This document shows positions 31,350 through 37,797 of a stretch of 37,797 bases of DNA, in pieces. Origin of the DNA: Bacillota bacterium (GTDB taxonomy: Bacteria > Bacillota > Sulfobacillia > Sulfobacillales > Sulfobacillaceae). Position numbers and translations under genes: made by a program. Below the pieces are notes generated by a model, which did no database searches, had not been told where the DNA came from, and was given only the letters and a program-made list of their open reading frames with translations. The first letter of the stretch is position 1; each line of letters begins with the position of its first letter. The DNA is taken from contig JAJZBJ010000010.1 in NCBI GenBank assembly GCA_021798975.1, positions 1 to 37,797 of the forward strand, given 5' to 3'.

Positions 31350-32459
31350 CTACCGGAATCGTTCGGGATGGAACAAAGCCGGGCTCGTTCGGACGCCGAG
31401 GGCCAGATCGGTGAGGAGCGAGCCTATGGCGGGACCAAACTTGAATCCGTGTCCGGAAAATCCGCCTGCCATGATGACGCCCGGTTCATGCGGCATCTGT
31501 CCCACCACGAAGTGGCTGTCGGGGCTGTTGGTATACAGGCACACGGCGGCTTCGTGGAGCGAGTCCGGGTGGATGCTGGGAATGAAGTCGAGAGCCTCCA
31601 TCAACTGGGCGATGTCCTGGCGGGTGACTTGGCGGTTGACGTGTTCCAGCGGGGAAACCTGTCCCTGGTGGTGTACTCCCGCCTTAATGCCTTGGCCTTC
31701 AATATAGGGAAATCCGTACGCTTGCCGGCCGCTGTGGGGATGTTCCCGAATATAGATCGGCAAGCGCTCCAAGTGCTGGTGATCCTGCGGCAGAAACCAC
31801 ATGGGTACTTGCCGTTCGACCTCCAGAGGCAGATCCGGGGCCCAGCGCGTCAGCCATGGCCCCACGGTCAGGATCACTCGCCGCGCGGCGACGCGTCCGC
31901 TCGGGGTTTCGAGCACGACATGGCCATCACGAATCTGGATATCTTCCACCGCTTGGTTGAACCGCATTTCGGCGCCGTATCGCCGCGCTTCTTGGATAAG
32001 CGCCTCCAGGCCGGATTCTACCCGCAAGTAGCCCGCCTCGGGTTCATAAATGGCGACTTCATCGTCCGTGATGTGAAACCCAGGGAAGCGCTCGTTGACC
32101 TCGGCCCCGCTCAGTTCCTCATAGGGCAGCCCATGCTGCTGGGCCGCCCGGCGCGATCCGGTTATCACGTCGGCCTCGGGACGCCCCATCATGATGCCGC
32201 CCGTCGGAATTAAGAGCGGCTCCCCAATGGATTCCTCCAAGGCATGCCATTCCCGGTAGGCATCCAGCACCAGGGGGACATAGTCGGGGTGCTCAAAATA
32301 GGCTTGGCGAATAATGCGGGTTTTTCCGTGCGAGGATCCCAGGGCGTGGATGACCGAGTCGAATTGTTCCAATCCGATGACCTTAAGATTCCGCCGGGCC
32401 GCTTGATAGACTGTCGAAGTGCCGGCGATTCCCAGTCCTACCACCGCGATGTCGTACAC
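31350..32459 (-). CDS. Monomeric sarcosine oxidase / N-methyl amino acid oxidase
   Basis: A 369-residue FAD oxidase of the MSOX/MTOX family, which demethylates sarcosine or N-methyl-tryptophan giving formaldehyde and H2O2. The Rossmann motif VVGLGIAGTSTVYQAA is at residues 6-21, SSHGKTRIIRQAYFEHPDYVPL is the family's active-site segment, and the Cys that binds FAD covalently is Cys307 in AVCLYTNSPDSHFVVG. GGFSGHGFKFGPAIG near the C-terminus is a further hallmark. The start is GTG 32459 with GAGGAGG about nine bases upstream. Substrate among secondary amines is undetermined. A different amino acid oxidase lies at 4644-5789. Confidence 0.9.
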   Translation of the reverse strand: MYDIAVVGLGIAGTSTVYQAARRNLKVIGLEQFDSVIHALGSSHGKTRIIRQAYFEHPDYVPLVLDAYREWHALEESIGEPLLIPTGGIMMGRPEADVITGSRRAAQQHGLPYEELSGAEVNERFPGFHITDDEVAIYEPEAGYLRVESGLEALIQEARRYGAEMRFNQAVEDIQIRDGHVVLETPSGRVAARRVILTVGPWLTRWAPDLPLEVERQVPMWFLPQDHQHLERLPIYIREHPHSGRQAYGFPYIEGQGIKAGVHHQGQVSPLEHVNRQVTRQDIAQLMEALDFIPSIHPDSLHEAAVCLYTNSPDSHFVVGQMPHEPGVIMAGGFSGHGFKFGPAIGSLLTDLALGVRTSPALFHPERFR

Positions 32460-32562
32460 GGTCTTCCTCCTCGAGGGTGTAATCGGCTTTGGGAGCCACT
32501 TTCAGTGTGGGGATCGGGGTCCGCAAAAGCAATCGCCCCAATATGCAAATGGCGAATATGGA

Positions 32563-32591
32563 TGGAACGGATCATGCATTCCTCGTATGAT
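32563..32591 (+). promoter_or_regulatory. Candidate promoter of the tRNA gene
   Basis: TGGAAC (32563-32568) and TATGAT (32586-32591) are 17 bases apart; the predicted start of transcription is within a few bases of the 5' end of the tRNA at 32600. The -35 box is weak. Confidence 0.45.
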
Positions 32592-32599
32592 ATAAGCGC

Positions 32600-32694
32600 G
32601 ACGGCCACCGGGTCCTGGTGGGCTCCCTCGGCTGCAAACCGAGCGACCTGAGATCGGTCTCGGGGTTGGGTTCGATTCCCAAGGGCCGTCTCCA
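32600..32694 (+). tRNA. tRNA-Cys(GCA)-like gene with a long variable arm
   Basis: The 95-base gene encodes its CCA end (32692-32694). The acceptor stem is GACGGCC/GGCCGTC (32600-32606, 32684-32690), with discriminator T at 32691. The anticodon arm is CTCGG-CTGCAAA-CCGAG (32627-32643), anticodon GCA at 32634-32636. The T arm is TTGGG-TTCGATT-CCCAA (32666-32682). An extra G (32683, opposite A32607) lies between acceptor and T stem. The 22-base variable region can form a 6-bp arm, CCTGAG/CTCGGG (32647-32652, 32659-32664). The D region could form a 6-pair stem with one mismatch (32610-32615 with 32621-32626), as in tRNA-Sec. GCA and U73 are CysRS identity elements, but normal tRNA-Cys has a short variable loop. 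A strong terminator follows. Confidence 0.85.
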
Positions 32695-32722
32695 AATTCC
32701 CGCCCATATTGATAAAAAGAAA

Positions 32723-32775
32723 GGCAACAGGGGAAAAGCCGTGCCTTTTCCCCTGTCGCCCTATTTATTTGATTT
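32723..32775 (+). terminator. Terminator of the tRNA gene
   Basis: A perfect 12-bp stem, ACAGGGGAAAAG and CTTTTCCCCTGT (32727-32738, 32745-32756), extends by three outer pairs past one mismatch. The loop is six bases and a T-rich tail (TATTTATTTG) follows. It begins about 30 bases after the tRNA CCA. Confidence 0.8.
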
Positions 32776-32851
32776 AGTATTAAGGTTAATGTTGCTGAGT
32801 GAATAATAGCGCGTGTCGACATTTGCGGAGTCTCATAATTGTCTCATTGTT

Positions 32852-34849
32852 TCAAGACAGCACCTCAGCCAAATGAGCCAAGGCCTGGTCCTGATATCGG
32901 TAGAGCGTGGCGCGACTGATATGCAGGCGCTGTGCCACCCGCCACGCAGGCTGCCGGGTGTCGAAAAATGTGGCTCTCAGAACGTCCAGATCCCGAATCG
33001 TCATCGGCGTGCGGGGCGGCTCATTCAGCAACTGCTCGATGGACCGTTTGACCTCGGCGTAGGCGACGCCCTTGATGAGGGCCAACCGCGACTCTTTTAA
33101 AGCGGCGGTCTCTCCCCAATGCGTCAGGAAGTAGCGGACATCCTGGGCGGTCACCGAGGATTGAAAAGCCTCGGAGTGCCGCCGGGACAGAATGTATCGG
33201 ATCCAGTCGCCAAAATGGTGGCCCCGCAGATCCAGCACGAACAGCTCCTCGTTCAGGCGGGGGTCTCCGCTGACGGGGAACGGATAAGCGCGGTAGCCAA
33301 TGGCTGACAGGAATGATTTGACCTCCGGGTTGGCCAGGCTGACGAGACCTAGCACACCGGCCTGAAAACTAAACTGGTCCCGCACGACAACCCCCAGGAG
33401 CTGGTCTCGGGAATACGACGTTTGGTCGCTGTCGAGACCGGTGAAAATGTTGAAGGTGGCGTTGGCATCCTCCACGGCGCAGCGTTCGATGCGAAAGGGA
33501 CTGGAGAGCAGACTGGCGACAGCGGCGGGATGGTATTCCTCCAATAGGGCGATAGTCTCCTCGTGCAGCATCAACGAGCAGGTCAGCGCCAGCGCTTCGC
33601 CGTGGCAGTTACGGGTTACGCGGATGGACTGCGGCGACTCGGACGCGATACGATCGAACAGGGACCGGGAGGACTCCACCGGCAAGGGTAGGCTCTGCCG
33701 CCCCCAATCGGCAATCAGGCGTTGCGCTTTGTCGTGGTCCTTGGGATCATAGCCGGTGACATAAAGTTCCGAGGCCGCGTAAGACATATCGGCAAAGCGG
33801 GTGATGCCCTGGAACACATCGCGGCAGAGCCACAGCAACTGCTGGGCCAAGGATCCGTGATGGGCCGGGGGGGCCGCGTCCCACTCGTTCAAGAGCACGT
33901 TTATCGCCTGCTGGCGCAGCTGCTCGAAGGCTTGAGGCTCCCGCTCCCGGAAATCATCGAATAAATGCATGCTAGCGATATCATGCAATCCGACTCCGTG
34001 AGCCGTGCGCTTGACGAAGGAAAGTTCTCGAAGCGCATGGTATTGGCGGATCGACACGCTCTTCTGCAAGACCCGCTGCAGAATGTCCAAATTGGCTTCG
34101 GCCATGAGCGTCAGCACGTCCACCATGGGCTGCAGGGCCGGATCGGTAATCTCCCGCAAAAGTTCTGCCGACAGGGTGTCCCGCACCAGGGCCGACCAGT
34201 CCTCAGGGTTTGAGGCCCGGGGGGACTTGCGCCGTGCCTCGGCCAAGACCGCCAGTGACAGAGGATGGCCCTTAGCCAACCGACGCGCCGTGATGACTTC
34301 GTCGAGGGGCCACTCACGGCGCATGAGAAAGTCTTCTACCTCGTCGGGCGTAAAGGCATCGAGCGGCCAATGCACGGTCCTCGAACGCCATCCCGGGTCC
34401 AGTTCCCATTGACTCATGAGGTGTCCCCGGGAAGCGACCAAAAGCAGCAGACCTTCATCCGGCATGTCCTGCAGAAACACTTCGCGCAGCCAAGATTCCA
34501 GCACCTGGAGGTCGTCATAGTTGTCGATGGCGACCACCATGGGCGTCGGATCGCCATCCACGGCCCGCCATTGGTCGAACGAGGCGGGCAGCGAATCCAG
34601 AAACCCGCGGGGGGTCCGGTAGCAGGTGCGTCCGTCCACCCAGGCCGTGTGAGCGCCTTCAGCCTGGGCAATTTGCAGCAACCGGACTAAAAGACTGGAT
34701 TTGCCGACACCGCCCATACCTGTGATACCCACAATGCGGGTTGGCGGATGCGGATGCGACAACCAGTGCTGGACCCATTCGCATTGGGTCTCTCGCCCGA
34801 CGAACAAGTTAATCCGCTCGTCGGCGACGCTGAAAGACAACGGATTCAC
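32852..34849 (-). CDS. STAND/NB-ARC-type ATPase with C-terminal HTH
   Basis: A 665-residue protein with an N-terminal P-loop NTPase domain: VGRE near residue 17 (the usual motif ahead of NB-ARC domains), Walker A GMGGVGKSS at 44-52, Walker B MVVAIDNYDD around 104-113, and LLLLVASRG as sensor strand. GHPLSLAVLAEA matches the STAND 'GLPLAL' segment. The middle 350 residues are helical with no recognised repeat. The last 50 residues hold a helix-turn-helix (AWRVAQRLHISRATLYRYQDQAL). This suggests a signal-dependent transcription regulator. The start is GTG 34849 with AAAGGA eight bases upstream. It converges on the unusual tRNA gene. The ligand and targets are unknown. Confidence 0.8.
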   Translation of the reverse strand: MNPLSFSVADERINLFVGRETQCEWVQHWLSHPHPPTRIVGITGMGGVGKSSLLVRLLQIAQAEGAHTAWVDGRTCYRTPRGFLDSLPASFDQWRAVDGDPTPMVVAIDNYDDLQVLESWLREVFLQDMPDEGLLLLVASRGHLMSQWELDPGWRSRTVHWPLDAFTPDEVEDFLMRREWPLDEVITARRLAKGHPLSLAVLAEARRKSPRASNPEDWSALVRDTLSAELLREITDPALQPMVDVLTLMAEANLDILQRVLQKSVSIRQYHALRELSFVKRTAHGVGLHDIASMHLFDDFREREPQAFEQLRQQAINVLLNEWDAAPPAHHGSLAQQLLWLCRDVFQGITRFADMSYAASELYVTGYDPKDHDKAQRLIADWGRQSLPLPVESSRSLFDRIASESPQSIRVTRNCHGEALALTCSLMLHEETIALLEEYHPAAVASLLSSPFRIERCAVEDANATFNIFTGLDSDQTSYSRDQLLGVVVRDQFSFQAGVLGLVSLANPEVKSFLSAIGYRAYPFPVSGDPRLNEELFVLDLRGHHFGDWIRYILSRRHSEAFQSSVTAQDVRYFLTHWGETAALKESRLALIKGVAYAEVKRSIEQLLNEPPRTPMTIRDLDVLRATFFDTRQPAWRVAQRLHISRATLYRYQDQALAHLAEVLS

Positions 34850-34874
34850 GGCCGATTCCTTTCGTCACGGGATA

Positions 34875-34928
34875 CAACAGTTCACCGTATGATTCGCCTT
34901 TGCAGATGAAAAATCCTTCTAACTGTTG
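34875..34928. repeat. Inverted repeat upstream of the STAND gene
   Basis: CAACAGTT (34875-34882) and AACTGTTG (34921-34928) are perfect inverted copies 38 bases apart, in the 102-base gap between the S9 peptidase stop and the STAND start. The two 8-base sites could be paired operator half-sites for autoregulation, or a weak mRNA stem. Confidence 0.4.
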
Positions 34929-34951
34929 CCCAGTGGGGCATTCGGACATGA

Positions 34952-36919
34952 TCAACCTTTCTCGCTCTTCTGAGGGTTGTTGCGGGGCCAGTTGTCCAAC
35001 ACGATGTCAGGGCCGCGATCGGGCAGGCGAATGCCGAGGATTTTGGCATAGAAGGCGAGCTCTGCCTCGTGCGACCGGGTTACGGTATCCGCCGCGACAA
35101 AACCATGGCCTTCGCCGGGAAAGGTCAGGTGGGCGACCGGGATACCGCGTTGCCGCACGGAATCCGCCATTACTTGGGATTGGGCGGGCGGCACCACGCG
35201 ATCGTCCAGCCCTTGGAAAAAGATGACCGGAACATTGAGCGACGCCACGTGGTGAAGCGGAGACCGGGCCGAATAGGGGTCCGCCGGGCTGTCCAAGGGA
35301 CCCACCAGACGGTCCAGATAGTGTGACTCGAACTTGTGGGTTTCCAAGGCTAAGGCACGCAGATCCGCAACACCAAAGTAGCTGGCACCGCCCCGGAATA
35401 CATCCCGGAAGGTCAACGCCGCCAACGTCGTGAATCCGCCGGCACTCCCACCTCGGATGACCATGCGGCGGGGGTCCGCTTTGCCATGACGCGCGACGAA
35501 GGCTGCCGCGTTCACAACATCGTCAACATCCACCAGCCCCCAGTTGCCGCGCAGGCGATTGCGGTACCTGCGGCCATAGCCCGAACTGCCGCCATAATTG
35601 ACATCGAGGACGGCGAAGCCGCGGGTGGTCCAGTATTGAACGGGTAAATGAAACACCGGCGGGCTGTAGCTTGTGGGACCTCCGTGCACCAATACCACCA
35701 GCGGCGGGAGTTCTCCTTCGGGCGGAATATACTCGCCGTTTTTAGGAGGGTAATAGAAGGCATGCGCCGTTTGCTGACCTTCGGTTGGGAATTCGACCAG
35801 CTCGGGCAGGGACACGTAGTCCTCCTCCAGCGCGGCTGGCGGGTTGCGGCGGGGCAGGCGGTACCGCTTGGCGCTGGCGTCGTAGACAGCGATGGCAGCC
35901 GGGGCTCGGTCCGATGACGCGATCATCGCGGCGCGGCCCTCGGTGACTTTAACGCACGAAATTGCGGTCCAAGGGCAAGGCTGGTGAGTGAACTCCCGCG
36001 TCTCGACGTCCAGCCGAATCAGGAACGTTTGCCCTCCTTGAAGGTAAACCGCCAATATTTCGCGATCATTGAGAAACCCGTAGGTGGACATGCCGAAGAC
36101 CCAGGCTGGTTCGCCGAACTCACCGCGGATAGCGGTCAGCGGACTCACAGCGTCTGCCCGGAATCGATAGAGGTTCCACCAGCCGGTCCGGTCCGAAATA
36201 AAGTACAACTGCCCGTTAGGCGACCAGCAGGGCTGGAAAATGGATTCGTCCAGGCCGCCCGCGACAGTGCTCACCGTAACGGCTGATCCGTCTTCGCCGA
36301 TCCGGGCGGTTTGGAGCCACGTTCCGTCCCATGGCATGTTGGGGTGATCCCAGCTAATCCAGGCCAGTTGGGATCCGTCGGGGCTCACGCGCGGAAACAT
36401 ATAAAAGTCGTGTCCCTCGGCCAGGACTTCCCCGATCGTATCGGGCTTGCCGATCGGAATCGCGACCAGGGTGTTCACAACGTGGCCGGGTGTGCGATGA
36501 TCCTCGCGCACGGCAATCAGCCGATTCCGGCTTGCATCCATGACTAAGTCGGCATACCGCACATCGGATGGCGCGGTCAGCGGCTCGGGTTGGCGGCCGG
36601 GAGGCATACGATAGAGGCGATGATCGCCGAAGTGGGAAAAATACACGACGCCCTGATGGACCGTAAAGGCGCCGCCGCCGTACTCGTGTGCGCGGCTGCG
36701 GACGTTCCAAGGAGCCGGAAGAATTTCCCTGGGGGCTTGACCGGCCTCTTCTTTCATTAAAACTTGCCGGCCCCCTTGGTCGGGCCGGCTCTCCAGCCAA
36801 TAGAGGGTGTTCTGGTCCCATAGGACTTCTTCGAAGGCCGCCATCTTTTGCGTTAATAGTTCGGCTGTGAGGGGCGATTTCCATGTGCCATAGGGCGCCA
36901 CGGTCGGGGCGTTGCGCAT
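34952..36919 (-). CDS. S9 family peptidase (dipeptidyl/acylaminoacyl peptidase type)
   Basis: A 655-residue prolyl oligopeptidase-clan enzyme. A beta-propeller with blades such as FPRVSPDGSQLAWISWDHPNMPWDGT precedes an alpha/beta hydrolase domain. VLVHGGPTSYSPP is the oxyanion region, DVNYGGSSGYGRRYR a family marker, and the triad is Ser492 (RGGSAGGFTT), Asp572/573 (QGLDDRVVPP) and His605 (GEGHGF). There is no signal peptide, so it probably acts on peptides in the cytoplasm. The ATG at 36917-36919 has only a weak GGAAAG ribosome site. It ends 102 bases before the STAND gene and is divergent from the rhodanese gene. Confidence 0.9.
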   Translation of the reverse strand: MRNAPTVAPYGTWKSPLTAELLTQKMAAFEEVLWDQNTLYWLESRPDQGGRQVLMKEEAGQAPREILPAPWNVRSRAHEYGGGAFTVHQGVVYFSHFGDHRLYRMPPGRQPEPLTAPSDVRYADLVMDASRNRLIAVREDHRTPGHVVNTLVAIPIGKPDTIGEVLAEGHDFYMFPRVSPDGSQLAWISWDHPNMPWDGTWLQTARIGEDGSAVTVSTVAGGLDESIFQPCWSPNGQLYFISDRTGWWNLYRFRADAVSPLTAIRGEFGEPAWVFGMSTYGFLNDREILAVYLQGGQTFLIRLDVETREFTHQPCPWTAISCVKVTEGRAAMIASSDRAPAAIAVYDASAKRYRLPRRNPPAALEEDYVSLPELVEFPTEGQQTAHAFYYPPKNGEYIPPEGELPPLVVLVHGGPTSYSPPVFHLPVQYWTTRGFAVLDVNYGGSSGYGRRYRNRLRGNWGLVDVDDVVNAAAFVARHGKADPRRMVIRGGSAGGFTTLAALTFRDVFRGGASYFGVADLRALALETHKFESHYLDRLVGPLDSPADPYSARSPLHHVASLNVPVIFFQGLDDRVVPPAQSQVMADSVRQRGIPVAHLTFPGEGHGFVAADTVTRSHEAELAFYAKILGIRLPDRGPDIVLDNWPRNNPQKSEKG

Positions 36920-37019
36920 CTATTCACCGCTTTCCGGGTTTTCCACTCGTTCTTTGTGCTATTCGTGACAGGCATACGTTTTCCTGCAATCTGGGCGGTG
37001 TTCCCGGCGTAGAAAGGTT

Positions 37020-37028
37020 TGCTATAGT
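37020..37028 (+). promoter_or_regulatory. Extended -10 promoter of the rhodanese gene
   Basis: TGCTATAGT contains TATAGT (37023-37028) with the TG extension one base upstream. No good -35 box is found at 16-18 bases, as is usual for extended -10 promoters. It lies 37 bases before the start codon. Confidence 0.6.
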
Positions 37029-37065
37029 GGAGGTCAAATCCAACTGAGAGAAGGGCGGATGTGAG

Positions 37066-37677
37066 ATGACGGCGACCGAAATTCTACGCTTGGTCTCGGC
37101 CGGCGAGGCTCAAATTATTGATGTGCGTCCCGTGCCGGCGTACAGCGGCGGCCACGTGCCGGGGGCGCTCAGCGCGCCTTTTAATCGCCAGAACTGGGCT
37201 CCCGCCGTGGCGCAATGGGCCGGCCAGCATTCCGTCGGAATTATATTGTTCGGGGATAATGCTGTCATTTTGGACGCGGCCCTAAAAGCTTTGGCTGGGC
37301 ACCACATGACACCTCGCGCGGTTTGGACTCAGGGCTCGGATGCTTGGCGGCAGGAGGGCGGCGCGCTGGCGGCGATTCGCCAGATAACCGTGGATCAACT
37401 GCAGCAGGAGCGCGCCAACCATGTGGTCATTGACGTGCGGGAACCGTACGAGTGGCGAAGCGGTATTATACCGGGTGCGCTGAAAATTCCCTTGGGCCAG
37501 CTGTCGGCACACCTGGAGGAACTCGACCGGAATCGGTCCTATGCGGTCGTCTGCGCGCACGGGAACCGCAGCCAAGCGGGAGCTTCGTTACTAGCAGATA
37601 ACGGGTACGAGGCCGGGTCCGTAGTGGGCGGGATGGCTATCTGGCTGAGCTCCGGTTATCCCGTGGACCAAGACTAG
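37066..37677 (+). CDS. Two-domain rhodanese-like protein
   Basis: A 203-residue protein with two rhodanese domains. The first (residues 1-100) has IIDVRPVPAYSGGHVPGALSAPF, but its active loop reads LFGDNAV and lacks the Cys. The second (106-203) has VIDVREPYEWRSGIIPGALKIPLGQL and an active loop CAHGNRSQAG with the catalytic Cys163. It therefore resembles classic thiosulfate sulfurtransferases, where only the second domain is active, but with shorter domains. It could transfer sulfane sulfur or handle cyanide/thiosulfate in the cytoplasm. AAGGGCGG lies about seven bases before the ATG. It is divergent from the S9 peptidase. The remaining 120 bases to the window end hold no gene I can support. 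Confidence 0.88.
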   Translation: MTATEILRLVSAGEAQIIDVRPVPAYSGGHVPGALSAPFNRQNWAPAVAQWAGQHSVGIILFGDNAVILDAALKALAGHHMTPRAVWTQGSDAWRQEGGALAAIRQITVDQLQQERANHVVIDVREPYEWRSGIIPGALKIPLGQLSAHLEELDRNRSYAVVCAHGNRSQAGASLLADNGYEAGSVVGGMAIWLSSGYPVDQD

Positions 37678-37797
37678 CTCCTCCCCTCGCCGCCAGGACC
37701 CCGTCATAGTAGGTGATAATCGCAGAATTTCGCCATTTCCCTCTTAGTACTGGCCTTACGCTGAAAAATTTGTTAGAACCATGGTATGGAACAGACC

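Noticed and set aside
32600-32694. A functional selenocysteine tRNA
   Set aside because: The anticodon is GCA rather than UCA and the discriminator is U rather than the G needed by SerRS. The long arm alone is not enough.
32618-32806. A 62-codon frame across the tRNA and its terminator
   Set aside because: It is entirely explained by the tRNA structure and the hairpin; tRNA-spanning frames commonly give such false proteins.
1-37797. CRISPR array, transposon ends or prophage genes
   Set aside because: No regularly spaced repeats, transposase, integrase or phage structural genes are visible on either strand.

Overview
The window looks like chromosome of a high-GC, aerobic, acid-adapted member of the Firmicutes, most like Sulfobacillus. 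The clues are strong AGGAGG-type ribosome sites, frequent GTG and TTG starts, an apparent sulfocyanin relative (a protein family of acidophiles), a KimA-type permease, and many FAD- or FMN-dependent oxidases that use oxygen. This assignment is an inference from gene content; no 16S or other marker gene is present. There is no insertion sequence, prophage or CRISPR array. Genes are densely packed and no stretch above about 230 bases lacks a gene; most gaps are 60-180 bases.

Layout. 1-4528: a partial methyltransferase, a P-loop kinase, a lactate 2-monooxygenase-like flavoprotein, a GNAT remnant, and thrC-thrB (threonine synthesis, overlapping). 4644-9567: a glycine/D-amino-acid oxidase, a DUF190 protein, an aldo/keto reductase and an S9 peptidase closed by a textbook terminator. 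9696-14572: a self-contained operon with a good promoter and a terminator hairpin, encoding an ACAD10/11-type acyl-CoA dehydrogenase, an SDR with an apparent CTG start, an acyl-CoA ligase and an APH-type kinase. This gene set matches the levulinate/4-hydroxyacid pathway (LvaC, D, E, A) without LvaB. 14621-19158: a membrane protein, an amino acid permease behind a large inverted repeat, an M20 amidohydrolase, a 45-residue DUF3096 protein and a beta-hydroxyacid dehydrogenase.

19308-27397: a sulfocyanin-like lipoprotein lacking the copper ligands, a KimA-like potassium transporter with a small partner gene, an aminotransferase, a small ORF coupled to an amidase, an ArsB arsenite pump, and pirin with a small partner. 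27495-31289: a c-di-GMP signalling unit in which a single-domain response regulator and an EAL phosphodiesterase diverge from a GAF histidine kinase; the two promoters appear to be interlocked mirror images that would give leaderless mRNAs. A YcaQ-type DNA glycosylase follows, and a second DUF3096 gene lies antisense to its 3' end.

31350-37797: a sarcosine oxidase-like enzyme, an unusual tRNA (anticodon GCA, U73, but a long variable arm), a STAND ATPase with a C-terminal HTH, a second S9 peptidase, and a two-domain rhodanese.

Much of the window deals with amino acid, peptide and carboxylic-acid catabolism: two S9 peptidases, an M20 hydrolase, an amidase, two amine/amino-acid oxidases, an amino acid permease, an aminotransferase and the 4-hydroxyacid operon. 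This fits a mixotrophic acidophile that scavenges organic matter. The most noteworthy items are the long-arm tRNA-Cys, the interlocked leaderless promoters, the Lva-like operon and the copper-less sulfocyanin paralogue.
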